64,000 bases of DNA, taken from Spiribacter curvatus. Its GTDB lineage: Bacteria; Pseudomonadota; Gammaproteobacteria; Nitrococcales; Nitrococcaceae. The notes under the pieces were generated by a model. It was not told where the DNA came from. It made no database searches and saw only the letters and a program-made list of their open reading frames with translations. The position numbers were made by a program, and so were the translations under genes. Position 1 is the stretch's first letter, and the number at the start of each line of letters is the position of its first letter. This document shows, in pieces, positions 7,980 through 16,722 of this stretch. Location: contig NC_022664.1 in the NCBI RefSeq assembly GCF_000485905.1, forward strand, positions 372,001-436,000, read 5' to 3'.

Positions 7980-8522
7980 TCAGTCTTCCTCCGCGGTTGG
8001 ATTGGCAAAAGCCTCGCCATGGCCTTCCATGTGGGCCTGATGGTCCTGCTCGAGTGCCCATCGCACGGTGGGAAACGCCAGTTCGTCCCAGGGCAGTTCC
8101 GAGTAGTGGAACAGCCCCACGCTCTGCGATTCCGGCCCCGCCTCGACATGCGGGTCGGTGAGCACGGCGCGATAGATCAGCTGGACCTGATGAATGCGTG
8201 CCAGACTGTAGACCGCGAGCAGGCCGGTGAGTTTGAGCTGGGCCCGCGCCTCTTCCCAGGCCTCGCGGCAGGCGCCGGCCTCGGCGGTCTCGCCCAGCTC
8301 CATATAGCCCGCGGGCAGCGTCCAGTAGCCGATCCGGGGCGGTATCGCCCGGCGGCAGAGGACGATGCGCTCATCATCCGCCCGGGCGACAACGCCGACG
8401 ACGATGCGAGGGTTTTCATAGGCGATGAATCCGCATTCCGGGCAGGTGAGCCGCTCACGGTCGTCGCCATCGGGGATCTGGTAGCGGCGTGGCCCGGCGG
8501 TCGGGCCCTCGGGGTCGGTCAT
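7980..8522 (-). CDS. Nudix hydrolase with N-terminal zinc-ribbon-like CxxC
   Basis: Encodes 180 residues. The Nudix box is complete: G-x5-E-x7-REAWEEA in GYMELGETAEAGACREAWEEA. An N-terminal LTCPECGFIAYENPRIVVG segment resembles the zinc-ribbon half of NudC/YjaD-type proteins, but only one CxxC pair is present. It probably hydrolyses a nucleoside-diphosphate derivative such as ADP-ribose or NADH; the substrate is not predictable. The start at 8522 is chosen because the proposed homology begins there; an in-frame extension to 8621 lacks support. Coupled to msrA by a zero-base junction, so the pair is an operon. Confidence 0.88.
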   Translation of the reverse strand: MTDPEGPTAGPRRYQIPDGDDRERLTCPECGFIAYENPRIVVGVVARADDERIVLCRRAIPPRIGYWTLPAGYMELGETAEAGACREAWEEARAQLKLTGLLAVYSLARIHQVQLIYRAVLTDPHVEAGPESQSVGLFHYSELPWDELAFPTVRWALEQDHQAHMEGHGEAFANPTAEED

Positions 8523-8635
8523 AATGGAATCTCTTGCGCGAAAGTCGGTCCCTGAGAATAACAGAGCCGGTGCTGGAATCGACGCTCGTGCCTCTGTCAC
8601 GCTCGTCCTTCCAATCAACAACGGAGCCCACCCTC

Positions 8636-9301
8636 ATGGCCGATATTGCCTTCGAGTCGCTGAGCCGCTGGTATGGCGAGGCGCCGCAGCGGACGGTGCT
8701 CGATCGCGTCTCCGGCACCATCCACGCGGGCGAGTTCGTGGTCGTGGTGGGGCGAAGCGGGTCGGGAAAGTCCACCCTGCTCAACCTCCTCGGCGGCCTC
8801 GAGTCCCCCAGCGAGGGGGTGGTGCGCATCGACGGCACGGATATCGCCGGCCTGGGCGATCGCCCCCTCACCGCGCTGCGGCGCCGGCGGATGGGGTTTG
8901 TGTTCCAGGCCTATAACCTCATTCCCACCCTCTGCGTCGCCGACAACCTGCGGCTGCCACTCAGCCTCAATGGCCTCGACGATGAGGGGCGGGTGGATCA
9001 GTGGCTCGCCCGGGTCGATCTTGAGGGACGCGGCGGCGACTGGCCGGATCGGCTCTCGGGGGGTGAGCAGCAGCGCGTCGCCATCGCCCGGGCGCTCATC
9101 CATGAGCCGGATTTCATCCTTGCCGACGAACCGACGGGCAACCTCGATCTGGAGAATGCCGAGCGCATCGTATCGCTGCTCGATGGGCTCTGCCGCGCCG
9201 AGCAGCGCACCCTGATCATGGTCACTCACGCCCAGGAGGTGGTGGGGCTGGCCGATCAGCTGCTCACCATCCGTGATGGCCGCCTGGTGGATGCCGAATG
9301 A
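8636..9301 (+). CDS. ABC transporter ATP-binding protein (LolD/AttE type)
   Basis: Encodes 222 residues with Walker [12 protein letters not shown] near residue 42, Q-loop [11 protein letters not shown], signature [15 protein letters not shown], Walker [12 protein letters not shown] and a switch His in MVTHAQEV. This is the MacB/LolD group, which powers FtsX-like permeases rather than import. GGAG 9 bp upstream supports the ATG at 8636. The stop overlaps the next start in ATGA. With the following permease and lipocalin-like gene it reproduces the attEFGH arrangement known from Agrobacterium and from LolCDE-like exporters; substrate unknown, an envelope lipid or lipoprotein is likely. Confidence 0.9.
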   Translation: MADIAFESLSRWYGEAPQRTVLDRVSGTIHAGEFVVVVGRSGSGKSTLLNLLGGLESPSEGVVRIDGTDIAGLGDRPLTALRRRRMGFVFQAYNLIPTLCVADNLRLPLSLNGLDDEGRVDQWLARVDLEGRGGDWPDRLSGGEQQRVAIARALIHEPDFILADEPTGNLDLENAERIVSLLDGLCRAEQRTLIMVTHAQEVVGLADQLLTIRDGRLVDAE

Positions 9302-11790
9302 ACCGACTGATCGGGCGTATCGGGCGTGCCGATCTGCGCCGCCATCCGCTCCAGACGGGATTGGCGATGCTCGGTGTGGCGATCGCCGTCGCGGTGGTGG
9401 TCGCGGTGGATCTCGCCAACCACTCCGCCCGCGAGGCCATGCGGGTGTCGCTGGAGTCGGTGACTGGCAGCGCCACCCATCAGATCGTGGCCGGGCCGGC
9501 GGGCGTTGACGAGCGCCTCTATACCCGCCTTCGGACCGAGCAGGGGCTCCGCCGTGCCGCCCCGGTGGTACAGGGCGGCGTTGTGCGGGCGGGTGGTACC
9601 GAGCGCTCCCTGACCCTGCTGGGCGTGGATGCCTTTGCCGAGGCACCGTTCCAGCGCCCACTGGGCAGTACCATTAGTATGGGAAATGCCTTCAATGCCC
9701 TGTTGCTGCGCGATGATGCGGTAGCCGTTGGCAGTGGCGAGGCGGCGCGGCTTGGCGTCAGCGCCGGTGACACCCTGACGCTGCGGGTCGAGGGCGGGCG
9801 CAGGCCGGTCACGGTGGTCTCCGTCGTCGACGATCCCAAGGACCAGGCCCGGGGGTTGTTGCTCACCGACATCGCCGCCGCGCAGACCCTGCTCGATCAG
9901 ATCGGCCGGCTTGATCGTATTGACCTGATCCTCTCCGACGCGCGTGCTGAGGCCCTCGGTGAGACGCTCGGCGAGGGCGTGCGCATTGTGCCCGCCGCCG
10001 CGAGTGCCCAGTCGGTGCTGCAGATGAGCCGGGCATTCCAGATCAACCTGACGGCGCTCTCGCTGCTCGCGGTCGTGGTCGGCGCCTTTCTGGTGTTCAA
10101 CACCCTGAGTTTTCTGGGCGTCCGCCGGCGGGCGACCATCGGCATCCTGCGGGCCATGGGTGTGCAGCGACGCGAGGTGATGGGGCAGATGATCGGTGAT
10201 GCCCTGCTGATTGGTGTCGTTGGCACGGTGGTCGGACTGGGGCTGGGGTTCGCACTCGCCCACGGACTCGTGGGATTGGTGTTACAGACGGTCAATGACG
10301 TGTACTTCGAGCGCGCTGCTGGTGATCTGGTGCTCTCGCCCTGGAGTCTGGCGGCGGGGCTGCTGGTCGGGCTTGTCGGGTCCATCGCCGCGGCGCTGGC
10401 GCCGGCGCGGGATGCCGCCTCGACGCCACCGCGGGCGGCGCTGTCACGCGCCGATCTCGAGCAGCGCGCCCGGCAGCTGGCCCGGCGGGGCGGCTGGGCC
10501 GGCGGTGGCGTGCTGGCCGCCGGTGCGCTTGTGATTATCCTCAGTGATGGGCTGGTGCCCGCGTTTGTGGGCCTGTTCGCACTGATCCTCGGCGCCGCCT
10601 TTCTGGCACCGGCCATTATCCTGGGTGTCGGCGCCCTGCTGCGGCCGCTGATGCGGGGCCGCCCGGTGGGTGGGCTGATCGTCGAGGGGGCGGTGGCCTC
10701 GCTCAGTCGCACCGGTGTTGCCGTGGCCGCGCTGTCGGTGGCGGTCGCGGCGGTGATCGGCGTAGCGGTGATGATCGCGAGTTTCCGCGTCAGCGTGATC
10801 GAGTGGCTGGAGGGATCGCTCGCCGCGGATTTCTATGTCTCAGCGCCCGCTGCCCTCGATGACGCCCAGGCCGATCGACTGGCCGGGATGGCCGGCGTTG
10901 ATTTCGTCAGCCGCTCGCAGTGGTATGACCTTGCCACCGACGATGGGCCGGTGACGATCTGGGCGCTGGGCCTGCCGGCGGACCAGTCCCCACAGATCGA
11001 TATCCGCCGGCCCGGGGCCGAGACGGCGCTGGCCGCGTTCGAGGCCGATCAGGCGGTGTTGGTGAGCGAGCCATTCGCGGCCCGCCGGTCCCTTGAGCCC
11101 GGCGATACCCTGACCCTGCCGGTAGGTAGCGATCGCGCCAGTCTTGCGGTCGCCGGCGTCTATCGCGATTACGCCTCACCCACCGGCGCAGTACTGATGC
11201 GCCGGGGGCTCTATCGCGCGCTCTACGACGATGCCGGTCTTGCCGGCATCGGCGTCCATGCCAGTGATGACGCCGATCGCGAGGACCTGATCGGGCGGCT
11301 GGAGGCTGGCCTTGCCGGTGTTCCAGGCGCGCGGGTCACCGATAATGCGGCGGTATTCGAGCAGTCGCTGCGCATCTTCGACCGGACCTTCGCGATCACC
11401 GAGGTCCTGCGCTGGCTGGCGGGGCTGGTGGCGTTCGTGGGCGTGATCTCGGCGCTCATGGCCCTGCAGCTCGATCGCCTGCGCGAGTTCGCGGTGCTGC
11501 GGGCGATTGGCCTCGGCCGTACTGGACTGGCAGGTCTGATCGGCGGGCAGAGTGGTCTGCTCGGCTTGATTGCGGGGCTCTGGGCGATACCACTGGGTGT
11601 GACACTCGCCGCGTTACTGGTCTTTGTCATCAACCGCCGTGCCTATGGCTGGACCATGGGCTTTGAGCTCCAGGCCGGGCCGATCATCGAGGGCGTCATG
11701 CTCGCGGTGATCGCGGCCTTACTGGCGACGCTCTATCCGGCATGGCGGGCAACACGGCTGCGGATCGCCGCGGCGCTGAAGGGGGAGTGA
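9298..11790 (+). CDS. FtsX-like ABC permease, two-module
   Basis: Encodes 830 residues. Hydrophobic segments occur near the N-terminus (TGLAMLGVAIAVAVVVAVDL), as a triple block around residues 255-375, a second block at about 400-500, and a final triple block from about 700 to the end, separated by periplasmic MacB-PCD-like domains. That is the duplicated FtsX layout of AttF/AttG-type permeases fused into one chain. FtsX permeases act mechanically on periplasmic or outer-leaflet substrates. The gene overlaps the ATPase gene by 4 bp and the lipocalin-like gene by one base (TGATG), so the three are translationally coupled. Confidence 0.88.
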   Translation: MNRLIGRIGRADLRRHPLQTGLAMLGVAIAVAVVVAVDLANHSAREAMRVSLESVTGSATHQIVAGPAGVDERLYTRLRTEQGLRRAAPVVQGGVVRAGGTERSLTLLGVDAFAEAPFQRPLGSTISMGNAFNALLLRDDAVAVGSGEAARLGVSAGDTLTLRVEGGRRPVTVVSVVDDPKDQARGLLLTDIAAAQTLLDQIGRLDRIDLILSDARAEALGETLGEGVRIVPAAASAQSVLQMSRAFQINLTALSLLAVVVGAFLVFNTLSFLGVRRRATIGILRAMGVQRREVMGQMIGDALLIGVVGTVVGLGLGFALAHGLVGLVLQTVNDVYFERAAGDLVLSPWSLAAGLLVGLVGSIAAALAPARDAASTPPRAALSRADLEQRARQLARRGGWAGGGVLAAGALVIILSDGLVPAFVGLFALILGAAFLAPAIILGVGALLRPLMRGRPVGGLIVEGAVASLSRTGVAVAALSVAVAAVIGVAVMIASFRVSVIEWLEGSLAADFYVSAPAALDDAQADRLAGMAGVDFVSRSQWYDLATDDGPVTIWALGLPADQSPQIDIRRPGAETALAAFEADQAVLVSEPFAARRSLEPGDTLTLPVGSDRASLAVAGVYRDYASPTGAVLMRRGLYRALYDDAGLAGIGVHASDDADREDLIGRLEAGLAGVPGARVTDNAAVFEQSLRIFDRTFAITEVLRWLAGLVAFVGVISALMALQLDRLREFAVLRAIGLGRTGLAGLIGGQSGLLGLIAGLWAIPLGVTLAALLVFVINRRAYGWTMGFELQAGPIIEGVMLAVIAALLATLYPAWRATRLRIAAALKGE

Positions 11791-12941
11791 TGCGCGAACG
11801 CATCGATGCGGGTCTGATGGGCCTACTGGGGCTGCTGTTCGGGGCGGTCATTATTGGAGCGCTGCGTTTTGGCCTCCCCAGCGCCGCTCCAACCCCCGAG
11901 GCCCAGAGTCTGGCGGCGGTGATGGGGCCGACTGGCGATGCCGATGAATTCGCCCGGGTCACCGGGCCGCGCCCGCTGTCATTCCCCGCCGACCATGGCG
12001 CCCATCCCGACCACCGGACCGAGTGGTGGTATTTCACGGGCAATCTCACCAGCGAAACCGGTGAGGACTATGGCTTTCAGTTAACGCTGTTCCGCACTGC
12101 ACTGGCGCCCGAGTCCCCTGAGCGGGCATCCGACTGGGCGACACGCCAGGTGTGGATGGGGCACTTCGCGGTGACCGATCTCGGTGCCGGGGAGCACCGG
12201 GCTGCGGAGCGCTATCAGCGTGGGGCCCTGGGCCTCGCCGGGGCCACCACCCGTCCGGTGCGGGTGTGGATGGATGACTGGCAGATCCGAAGCGAGGGCC
12301 CGGATCGGCTCTTTCCGCTGCAGGTCGAGGCGAGTGATCCGGCGAATGGCATTGCCATCGATCTGGCCATCGATGCCGACAAGCCACATGTCCTGCAGGG
12401 GGAGCGGGGCTATAGCCAGAAGGGCGAGGATCCTGCCAATGCCTCGCGGTATTACTCCTATACGCGGCTTGCCGCCGAGGGGACGGTATCGTTCGCGAAT
12501 ACCGCCGCATCGGTCACCGGCAGCGCCTGGCTGGATCGGGAGTGGAGCACCAGCGCGCTGGATGCCAGTCAGGCGGGCTGGGACTGGTTCGCGCTGCAGC
12601 TCGCCGATGGCCGGGATCTGATGGTGTATCGGCTGCGGCGCAATGATGGCAGCACCGATCGGCACTCCGCCGGTATCCTGGTGGGACCGGACGGCGAGAG
12701 CCGTCGTCTGGCGGCCGATGATTTCCGGCTCACGGCCGAGCGCTACTGGGAGAGCCCCCGCACCGGATCACGCTATCCGGTGGCGTGGCGGCTGCAGCTC
12801 CCGGGGGAGGGCATGGAGCTGAGTGTGGAGGCTCGTCTTGATGATCAGGAAATGCCCACCACGGTGCGCTACTGGGAAGGCGCGGTAGCCGTGACGGGCA
12901 GTGCCGAGGGTGTCGGTTATCTGGAGATGACCGGCTACTGA
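11790..12941 (+). CDS. AttH/CrtC-type lipocalin-like protein
   Basis: Encodes 383 residues. One N-terminal hydrophobic segment (GLMGLLGLLFGAVIIGALRF) suggests a membrane anchor or uncleaved signal. The body has the hallmark HPDHRTEWWYFTGNL and GFQLTLFRTAL near residues 75-110, and VTGSAWLDREWS and DWFALQLADGRDLMVYRLR in the middle, all seen in AttH and hydroxyneurosporene synthase (CrtC) relatives. These are paired lipocalin-like barrels binding hydrophobic ligands. No carotenoid genes are nearby, so a carrier role for the ABC permease is more likely than carotenoid hydration. Last gene of the operon. Confidence 0.85.
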   Translation: MRERIDAGLMGLLGLLFGAVIIGALRFGLPSAAPTPEAQSLAAVMGPTGDADEFARVTGPRPLSFPADHGAHPDHRTEWWYFTGNLTSETGEDYGFQLTLFRTALAPESPERASDWATRQVWMGHFAVTDLGAGEHRAAERYQRGALGLAGATTRPVRVWMDDWQIRSEGPDRLFPLQVEASDPANGIAIDLAIDADKPHVLQGERGYSQKGEDPANASRYYSYTRLAAEGTVSFANTAASVTGSAWLDREWSTSALDASQAGWDWFALQLADGRDLMVYRLRRNDGSTDRHSAGILVGPDGESRRLAADDFRLTAERYWESPRTGSRYPVAWRLQLPGEGMELSVEARLDDQEMPTTVRYWEGAVAVTGSAEGVGYLEMTGY

Positions 12942-12955
12942 GCGCGGGTGGCCGC

Positions 12956-13663
12956 TCAGGCCCCGTCGCCGTTTACGGTTTCCTCTTCCCAGGCCTCCTC
13001 GACATCCACGGCGCCGTCCTCGAGCGCCTCGATCATCGCGTCGACGCCGCCATCACGACCGGCGGCCGACTGGAGGGCATCGCGAAAGACCAGCAGGATG
13101 CTCACGCCGCTCGTCTCGATATCGAAGACCCGCCAGCGATCATCGCGCTGATAGAGCTGGATGCGGAGCTGGAGTTTATCGATCCCGGGACCCTCGGCCA
13201 GCGCACTCACGATGGCGCGCTCGTCCTTTTCACTGACCAGGCGCAGGTCAACGCTGCCGCGCTCTGCGAAGTCGGCTGCATCCTCGGCATAGCGCTGCAG
13301 GGCTCCGGCGTAGAGATTGGCGACCCGATCGGCGAGCGCTTCGGCGAGGCGGTCGATATCCGCCGGGTCTGCGGTACGCGCGGCCGGCCCCATGGCAAAG
13401 CGCGCCATCAGCTGCGTGTCGACCCACGGCCGGACCTGGTCATTGAAGATTTCCACAGCGGCGTCCCGATCGGCAGCCAGGGTTTCCTGACGCTCGGCGA
13501 TGCTGTTGAGGGCATCGGTGACCACGTGCTCCACCACCGCTTTGGGTGTCGCGGGGACATCATCCGTCTCAGCGGTAGCGGTGCCGGTGCTCAATCCCAG
13601 CATGATGAGCGTTGCCGTCAGTATCGCCAGCGGATTCAGCATCGCGGTTCTCGTTCGGGTCAT
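12956..13663 (-). CDS. mlaC: MlaC/Ttg2D-like phospholipid-binding periplasmic protein
   Basis: Encodes 235 residues. After a short basic start a hydrophobic stretch (LAILTATLIMLGLSTGTATA) ending in ATA-E is a signal peptide. The mature part, with VVTDALNSIAERQETLAADRDAAVEIFNDQVRPWVDTQLMAR and LYAGALQRYAEDAADF split by loops, follows the MlaC/Tol_Tol_Ttg2 pattern, and DDRWRVFDIETSGVSILLVFR near the C-terminus matches the family's last strands. MlaC shuttles phospholipid between the MlaA outer-membrane and MlaFEDB inner-membrane complexes. No other mla gene is here, so it is an orphan copy. Its first 95 bp overlap the upstream gene. Confidence 0.82.
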   Translation of the reverse strand: MTRTRTAMLNPLAILTATLIMLGLSTGTATAETDDVPATPKAVVEHVVTDALNSIAERQETLAADRDAAVEIFNDQVRPWVDTQLMARFAMGPAARTADPADIDRLAEALADRVANLYAGALQRYAEDAADFAERGSVDLRLVSEKDERAIVSALAEGPGIDKLQLRIQLYQRDDRWRVFDIETSGVSILLVFRDALQSAAGRDGGVDAMIEALEDGAVDVEEAWEEETVNGDGA

Positions 13664-14312
13664 GAGCGATCTCCAGGAGGTGATTGAGATATTCCAGACG
13701 CATCCGTGACAGCCGGATTCGTTCCGCGAGCCCCGGGTCGGGGTCAGGCAGTATCGTCAACAGATCAGCATGGAAGAAAACACCGAAACTGTCGATGTAG
13801 TGGAGGTGATGATTGCTGTCGAGGACGAGGTTGTCGATGCCGTACAGGTCGAGGACTCGATCCTCCTGTCGGTACCAGCGCTCGGCGGTGGTAATGAAAT
13901 GCGCCAGGGCGTCGCGCAGACGCGGATCACGGTTGATCATCGGCGCCAGATCGGCCTCATTGCTGGGGTTGGCGACATCGAACCAGCGCCGGATATTGGG
14001 TGCCATGGCAATGACACTCTCCTCGCCATCAATGCGTGTCCGCACAAAGACCGTTGGCGGGACGATGCCGCCGAGGGCTTCACGCAGGCGGCGGTGATCG
14101 CGGTGGAGGATCTCGACCTCCCGCGCTGGCGTGCGAGTCCGGGGTACCTTGATCACCCGATCCAGCATCTGGCGCTCGCCATCGCGGAGGACACTGCCGC
14201 TACTCCGCCACACCTCGCAGTGATAGCCGGCGTCTGAGATCAGACTGGCGGGCAGCTGATCGGTGCGCAGACAGGCAATGCGGCTGCCGATGCGGTCGTC
14301 TTCGCGTGCCAT
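13569..14312 (-). CDS. Divergent protein-kinase-fold protein (hypothetical)
   Basis: Encodes 247 residues with no family I can name. Kinase-like features are visible in the right order: DRVIKVPR (candidate beta-3 Lys), REVEILHRDHRRL (candidate helix-C Glu), and LYGIDNLVLD followed by LHYIDSFGVF, resembling the catalytic-loop Asn and a D-x-F-G metal motif. YrbL-type or lipopolysaccharide-kinase relatives are conceivable. The last 31 residues are polar and low in complexity because they are read from the other frame of the mlaC signal-peptide region. It starts 3 bp after the Bcr/CflA stop, so it is probably co-transcribed with that exporter and with mlaC. Confidence 0.55.
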   Translation of the reverse strand: MAREDDRIGSRIACLRTDQLPASLISDAGYHCEVWRSSGSVLRDGERQMLDRVIKVPRTRTPAREVEILHRDHRRLREALGGIVPPTVFVRTRIDGEESVIAMAPNIRRWFDVANPSNEADLAPMINRDPRLRDALAHFITTAERWYRQEDRVLDLYGIDNLVLDSNHHLHYIDSFGVFFHADLLTILPDPDPGLAERIRLSRMRLEYLNHLLEIAHDPNENRDAESAGDTDGNAHHAGIEHRHRYR

Positions 14313-14315
14313 GGA

Positions 14316-15557
14316 TCAGCCCACCGCGGCGATGCGCCGCTGCTGGTGCCAGAGCACCGAGAGCGAGGCGAGGGCCAGCGCTGCGGTCAACGCCATCACC
14401 ATGACCATTGTCACCAGTGGATCGCCCTCGATCGTTCCCACCAGTGCGGCACTGAGCGCGCCCAGCCCGAACTGCATGACACCGAATAACGCCGATGCCG
14501 AACCGGCATGATCCGGGTGCCGATCGAGCAGCCCGGCAACCGTGTTGGCGGCGATGATCCCGACCGTGCTGAGGGTGACGAAAAGCACTGGCGTGATCAG
14601 CCACTGGGCGCTGATCCCGCTTGCCACCATCGCCACCAGCGCGGAGGTCCCCAGCGCCATGGTCAATACACCCGCGGTGAGCATGCGACGGTGCCCGAAG
14701 CGTATGACCAGCTGGCCGTTGGTGAGATTACCCATCAGCAGCCCGACGACATTCAGGGCGAAGAAGTAGCCGAAGTTCGCCTGCGAGACGCCGAATACCT
14801 CGGTATAGACGAACGGACTGCCGGCGACATAGGCGAACAGCGCGGCGAAGGCCATGCCGCCCGCGCCCAGATAGGCGAGGCTGAGCGGGTCGCGCACGAT
14901 GGGCACATAGCCCATGAACAGCCGACCCAGCCGATCGCTCTGACGCCGCTCGACCGGATGCGTCTCTGGCAGCGCCAGTAGCAGCGTCGCGCCGCAGGCC
15001 AGCGCAAAGAGGGTCAGCGCCCAGAATACCGCCCGCCAGCCGAGCATGGTGCTGATCCAGCCGCCCAGGACCGGCGCGATCAGCGGTGCGATCGTCATCA
15101 CGAGGATGACGAACGACATCACTCGGGCGGCGCGACGGCCGGCGTAGAGATCGCGGACCACCGCGCGGGCGATGACCGGTCCGGCGGCGGCGCCGAAGCC
15201 CTGCGTGAGGCGCCCGGCGAGCAGCATTTCGATGTTCATGGAGAACGTGCAGACCAGCGTCGCGACCAGATAGAGCAGGATACCGACCAGCAGCGGGCGA
15301 CGGCGCCCATAACGATCCGCGAGCGGCCCATAGAAGAATTGGCCCACCGCGAGACCGATAAAGAACAGTGCCAGACTGAGCTGGGTGAGCCCGGGGCTGA
15401 CTGAGAGATCCTCCTCGATCAGTGGCAGGCTGGGCAGATAAAGATCGATGGACAAGGGCGCGAACGCGGTGATGACACCGAGAATGACGATCATCGCCAC
15501 GCCGTTGGCGCGAGCGGGTTTGACGGGTCCGAACAAGGGTTGGCTCTCCTGGGGCAT
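14316..15557 (-). CDS. Bcr/CflA-family MFS drug efflux protein
   Basis: Encodes 413 residues with 12 hydrophobic segments. The first helix ends in APLSIDLYLPSLP, characteristic of DHA1-type Bcr/CflA proton antiporters, and loop 2-3 has the MFS motif GPLADRYGRRRPLL. GFGAAAGPVIARAVVRDLY matches the antiporter motif C region. Likely role is export of small drugs or of metabolites such as cysteine or sulfonamides. The start at 15557 has only a weak GGTGG. Divergent from the sirtuin operon (83-bp gap). Confidence 0.9.
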   Translation of the reverse strand: MPQESQPLFGPVKPARANGVAMIVILGVITAFAPLSIDLYLPSLPLIEEDLSVSPGLTQLSLALFFIGLAVGQFFYGPLADRYGRRRPLLVGILLYLVATLVCTFSMNIEMLLAGRLTQGFGAAAGPVIARAVVRDLYAGRRAARVMSFVILVMTIAPLIAPVLGGWISTMLGWRAVFWALTLFALACGATLLLALPETHPVERRQSDRLGRLFMGYVPIVRDPLSLAYLGAGGMAFAALFAYVAGSPFVYTEVFGVSQANFGYFFALNVVGLLMGNLTNGQLVIRFGHRRMLTAGVLTMALGTSALVAMVASGISAQWLITPVLFVTLSTVGIIAANTVAGLLDRHPDHAGSASALFGVMQFGLGALSAALVGTIEGDPLVTMVMVMALTAALALASLSVLWHQQRRIAAVG

Positions 15558-15640
15558 CCGGCCACCGAATTCCGGTCGCCTGAACCTGTCAGTATAACGT
15601 AGCGTTGTTGAGGCCGATCAGACAGAGGAGTTCCACCATC

Positions 15641-16522
15641 GTGGCGAAATCCCGGCCACTGCCCGATGCCGCCGATGAATGGTCGGTGACGGACCTGGCG
15701 CCCGCACTCGAGGCGCATGCCCCGGTCATGGTGATCACCGGGGCCGGGGTCTCCACTGGCTCGGGCATTCCCGACTACCGCGATCACCAGGGGAGCTGGA
15801 AACGTGGCTCACCCATGCAACTGAGTGAGTTCACCGGCAGCGAGTATGGCCGTCAGCGCTACTGGGCGCGGAGCCTGGTGGGCTGGCGGACGGTGGAGCA
15901 GGCGCGGCCCAACGCGGCGCACCGGGCGCTGGCGACGCTGGGTGATCGCGGTGTGGTCGGGTCGGTGGTTACCCAGAACGTGGATGGCCTGCATCAGGCC
16001 GCCGGCAGCCCGAATGTCCTTGATCTGCATGGCCGCCTCGACCGGGTGGAGTGTCGTGACTGCGGTCGGATCATCCCGCGATCGCTCCATCAGGCACAGC
16101 TCGAGGTCGCCAACCCCGACTGGGCTGCCGCTGCGCAGGCCCGATATACGGCGCCGGATGGCGACGTGGAGCTCGGCGATGTCGACTATGATCGCTTCGT
16201 AGTCCCTGCCTGCGAGGCCTGTGGTGGCATGCTCAAGCCGGCCGTGACCTTCTTCGGTGAGATGGTCCCGAAGCCCCGGGTGGCCGCGGCATTCGCGGCG
16301 CTGGAAGCCGCCTCCGCACTATGGGTGGTGGGCTCGTCACTTATGGTCTGGTCGGGCTATCGGTTCGTGCGGGCCGCCGCCGCCGCCGGCAAACCCGTCT
16401 ATGTGCTGGGGCTGGGCGTCACCCGCGGCGACGCTGAGGCCAGCGGGCGGCTGACCGCCGACTGCGCCGAGGGTCTGGCGCGGATCATCCGGGCGCTGCC
16501 CGCCGGGGCGGTGGCGGACTGA
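15641..16522 (+). CDS. Sir2-family NAD-dependent deacylase
   Basis: Encodes 293 residues. NAD-binding motifs [14 protein letters not shown] and [12 protein letters not shown], catalytic His in VLDLHGRL, and two zinc Cys pairs (CRDCGR and CEACGG) with the following [12 protein letters not shown] are all present, so the enzyme should be active on acylated lysines. The zinc module is unusually long between the pairs. The GTG at 15641 is preferred because AGAGGAG sits 10 bp upstream and homology starts there. The TGA overlaps the ATG of the DUF2256 gene, so sirtuin, DUF2256 and cryptochrome form one coupled operon. Confidence 0.92.
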   Translation: MAKSRPLPDAADEWSVTDLAPALEAHAPVMVITGAGVSTGSGIPDYRDHQGSWKRGSPMQLSEFTGSEYGRQRYWARSLVGWRTVEQARPNAAHRALATLGDRGVVGSVVTQNVDGLHQAAGSPNVLDLHGRLDRVECRDCGRIIPRSLHQAQLEVANPDWAAAAQARYTAPDGDVELGDVDYDRFVVPACEACGGMLKPAVTFFGEMVPKPRVAAAFAALEAASALWVVGSSLMVWSGYRFVRAAAAAGKPVYVLGLGVTRGDAEASGRLTADCAEGLARIIRALPAGAVAD

Positions 16523-16722
16523 TGGCGCAAAAGCCGCTGCCAAGCAAGACCTGTCCGGTCTGTGGGCGATCCTTTAAGTGGCGCCGTAAGTGGGCGCGCG
16601 ACTGGGAGAACGTGCGCTACTGCTCGGAGCGCTGCCGACGCCAGCGGCGGTTGGCGGATGACGAAGGCGAAGCCGACAGCCCGCGCCCCGTTCCCAGTGG
16701 CAGGGCACGGCGGCGCTCGTGA
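16522..16722 (+). CDS. DUF2256 zinc-ribbon protein
   Basis: Encodes 66 residues. Two zinc-knuckle halves are visible, [14 protein letters not shown] and [11 protein letters not shown], separated by a DWENV segment: the DUF2256 pattern. These small proteins are known mainly as neighbours of, or fusions to, cryptochrome/photolyase genes, and that is where this one lies. The basic tail suggests nucleic acid contact. Start overlaps the sirtuin stop and the end overlaps the photolyase start (GTGA), so translation is coupled at both ends. Confidence 0.9.
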   Translation: MAQKPLPSKTCPVCGRSFKWRRKWARDWENVRYCSERCRRQRRLADDEGEADSPRPVPSGRARRRS

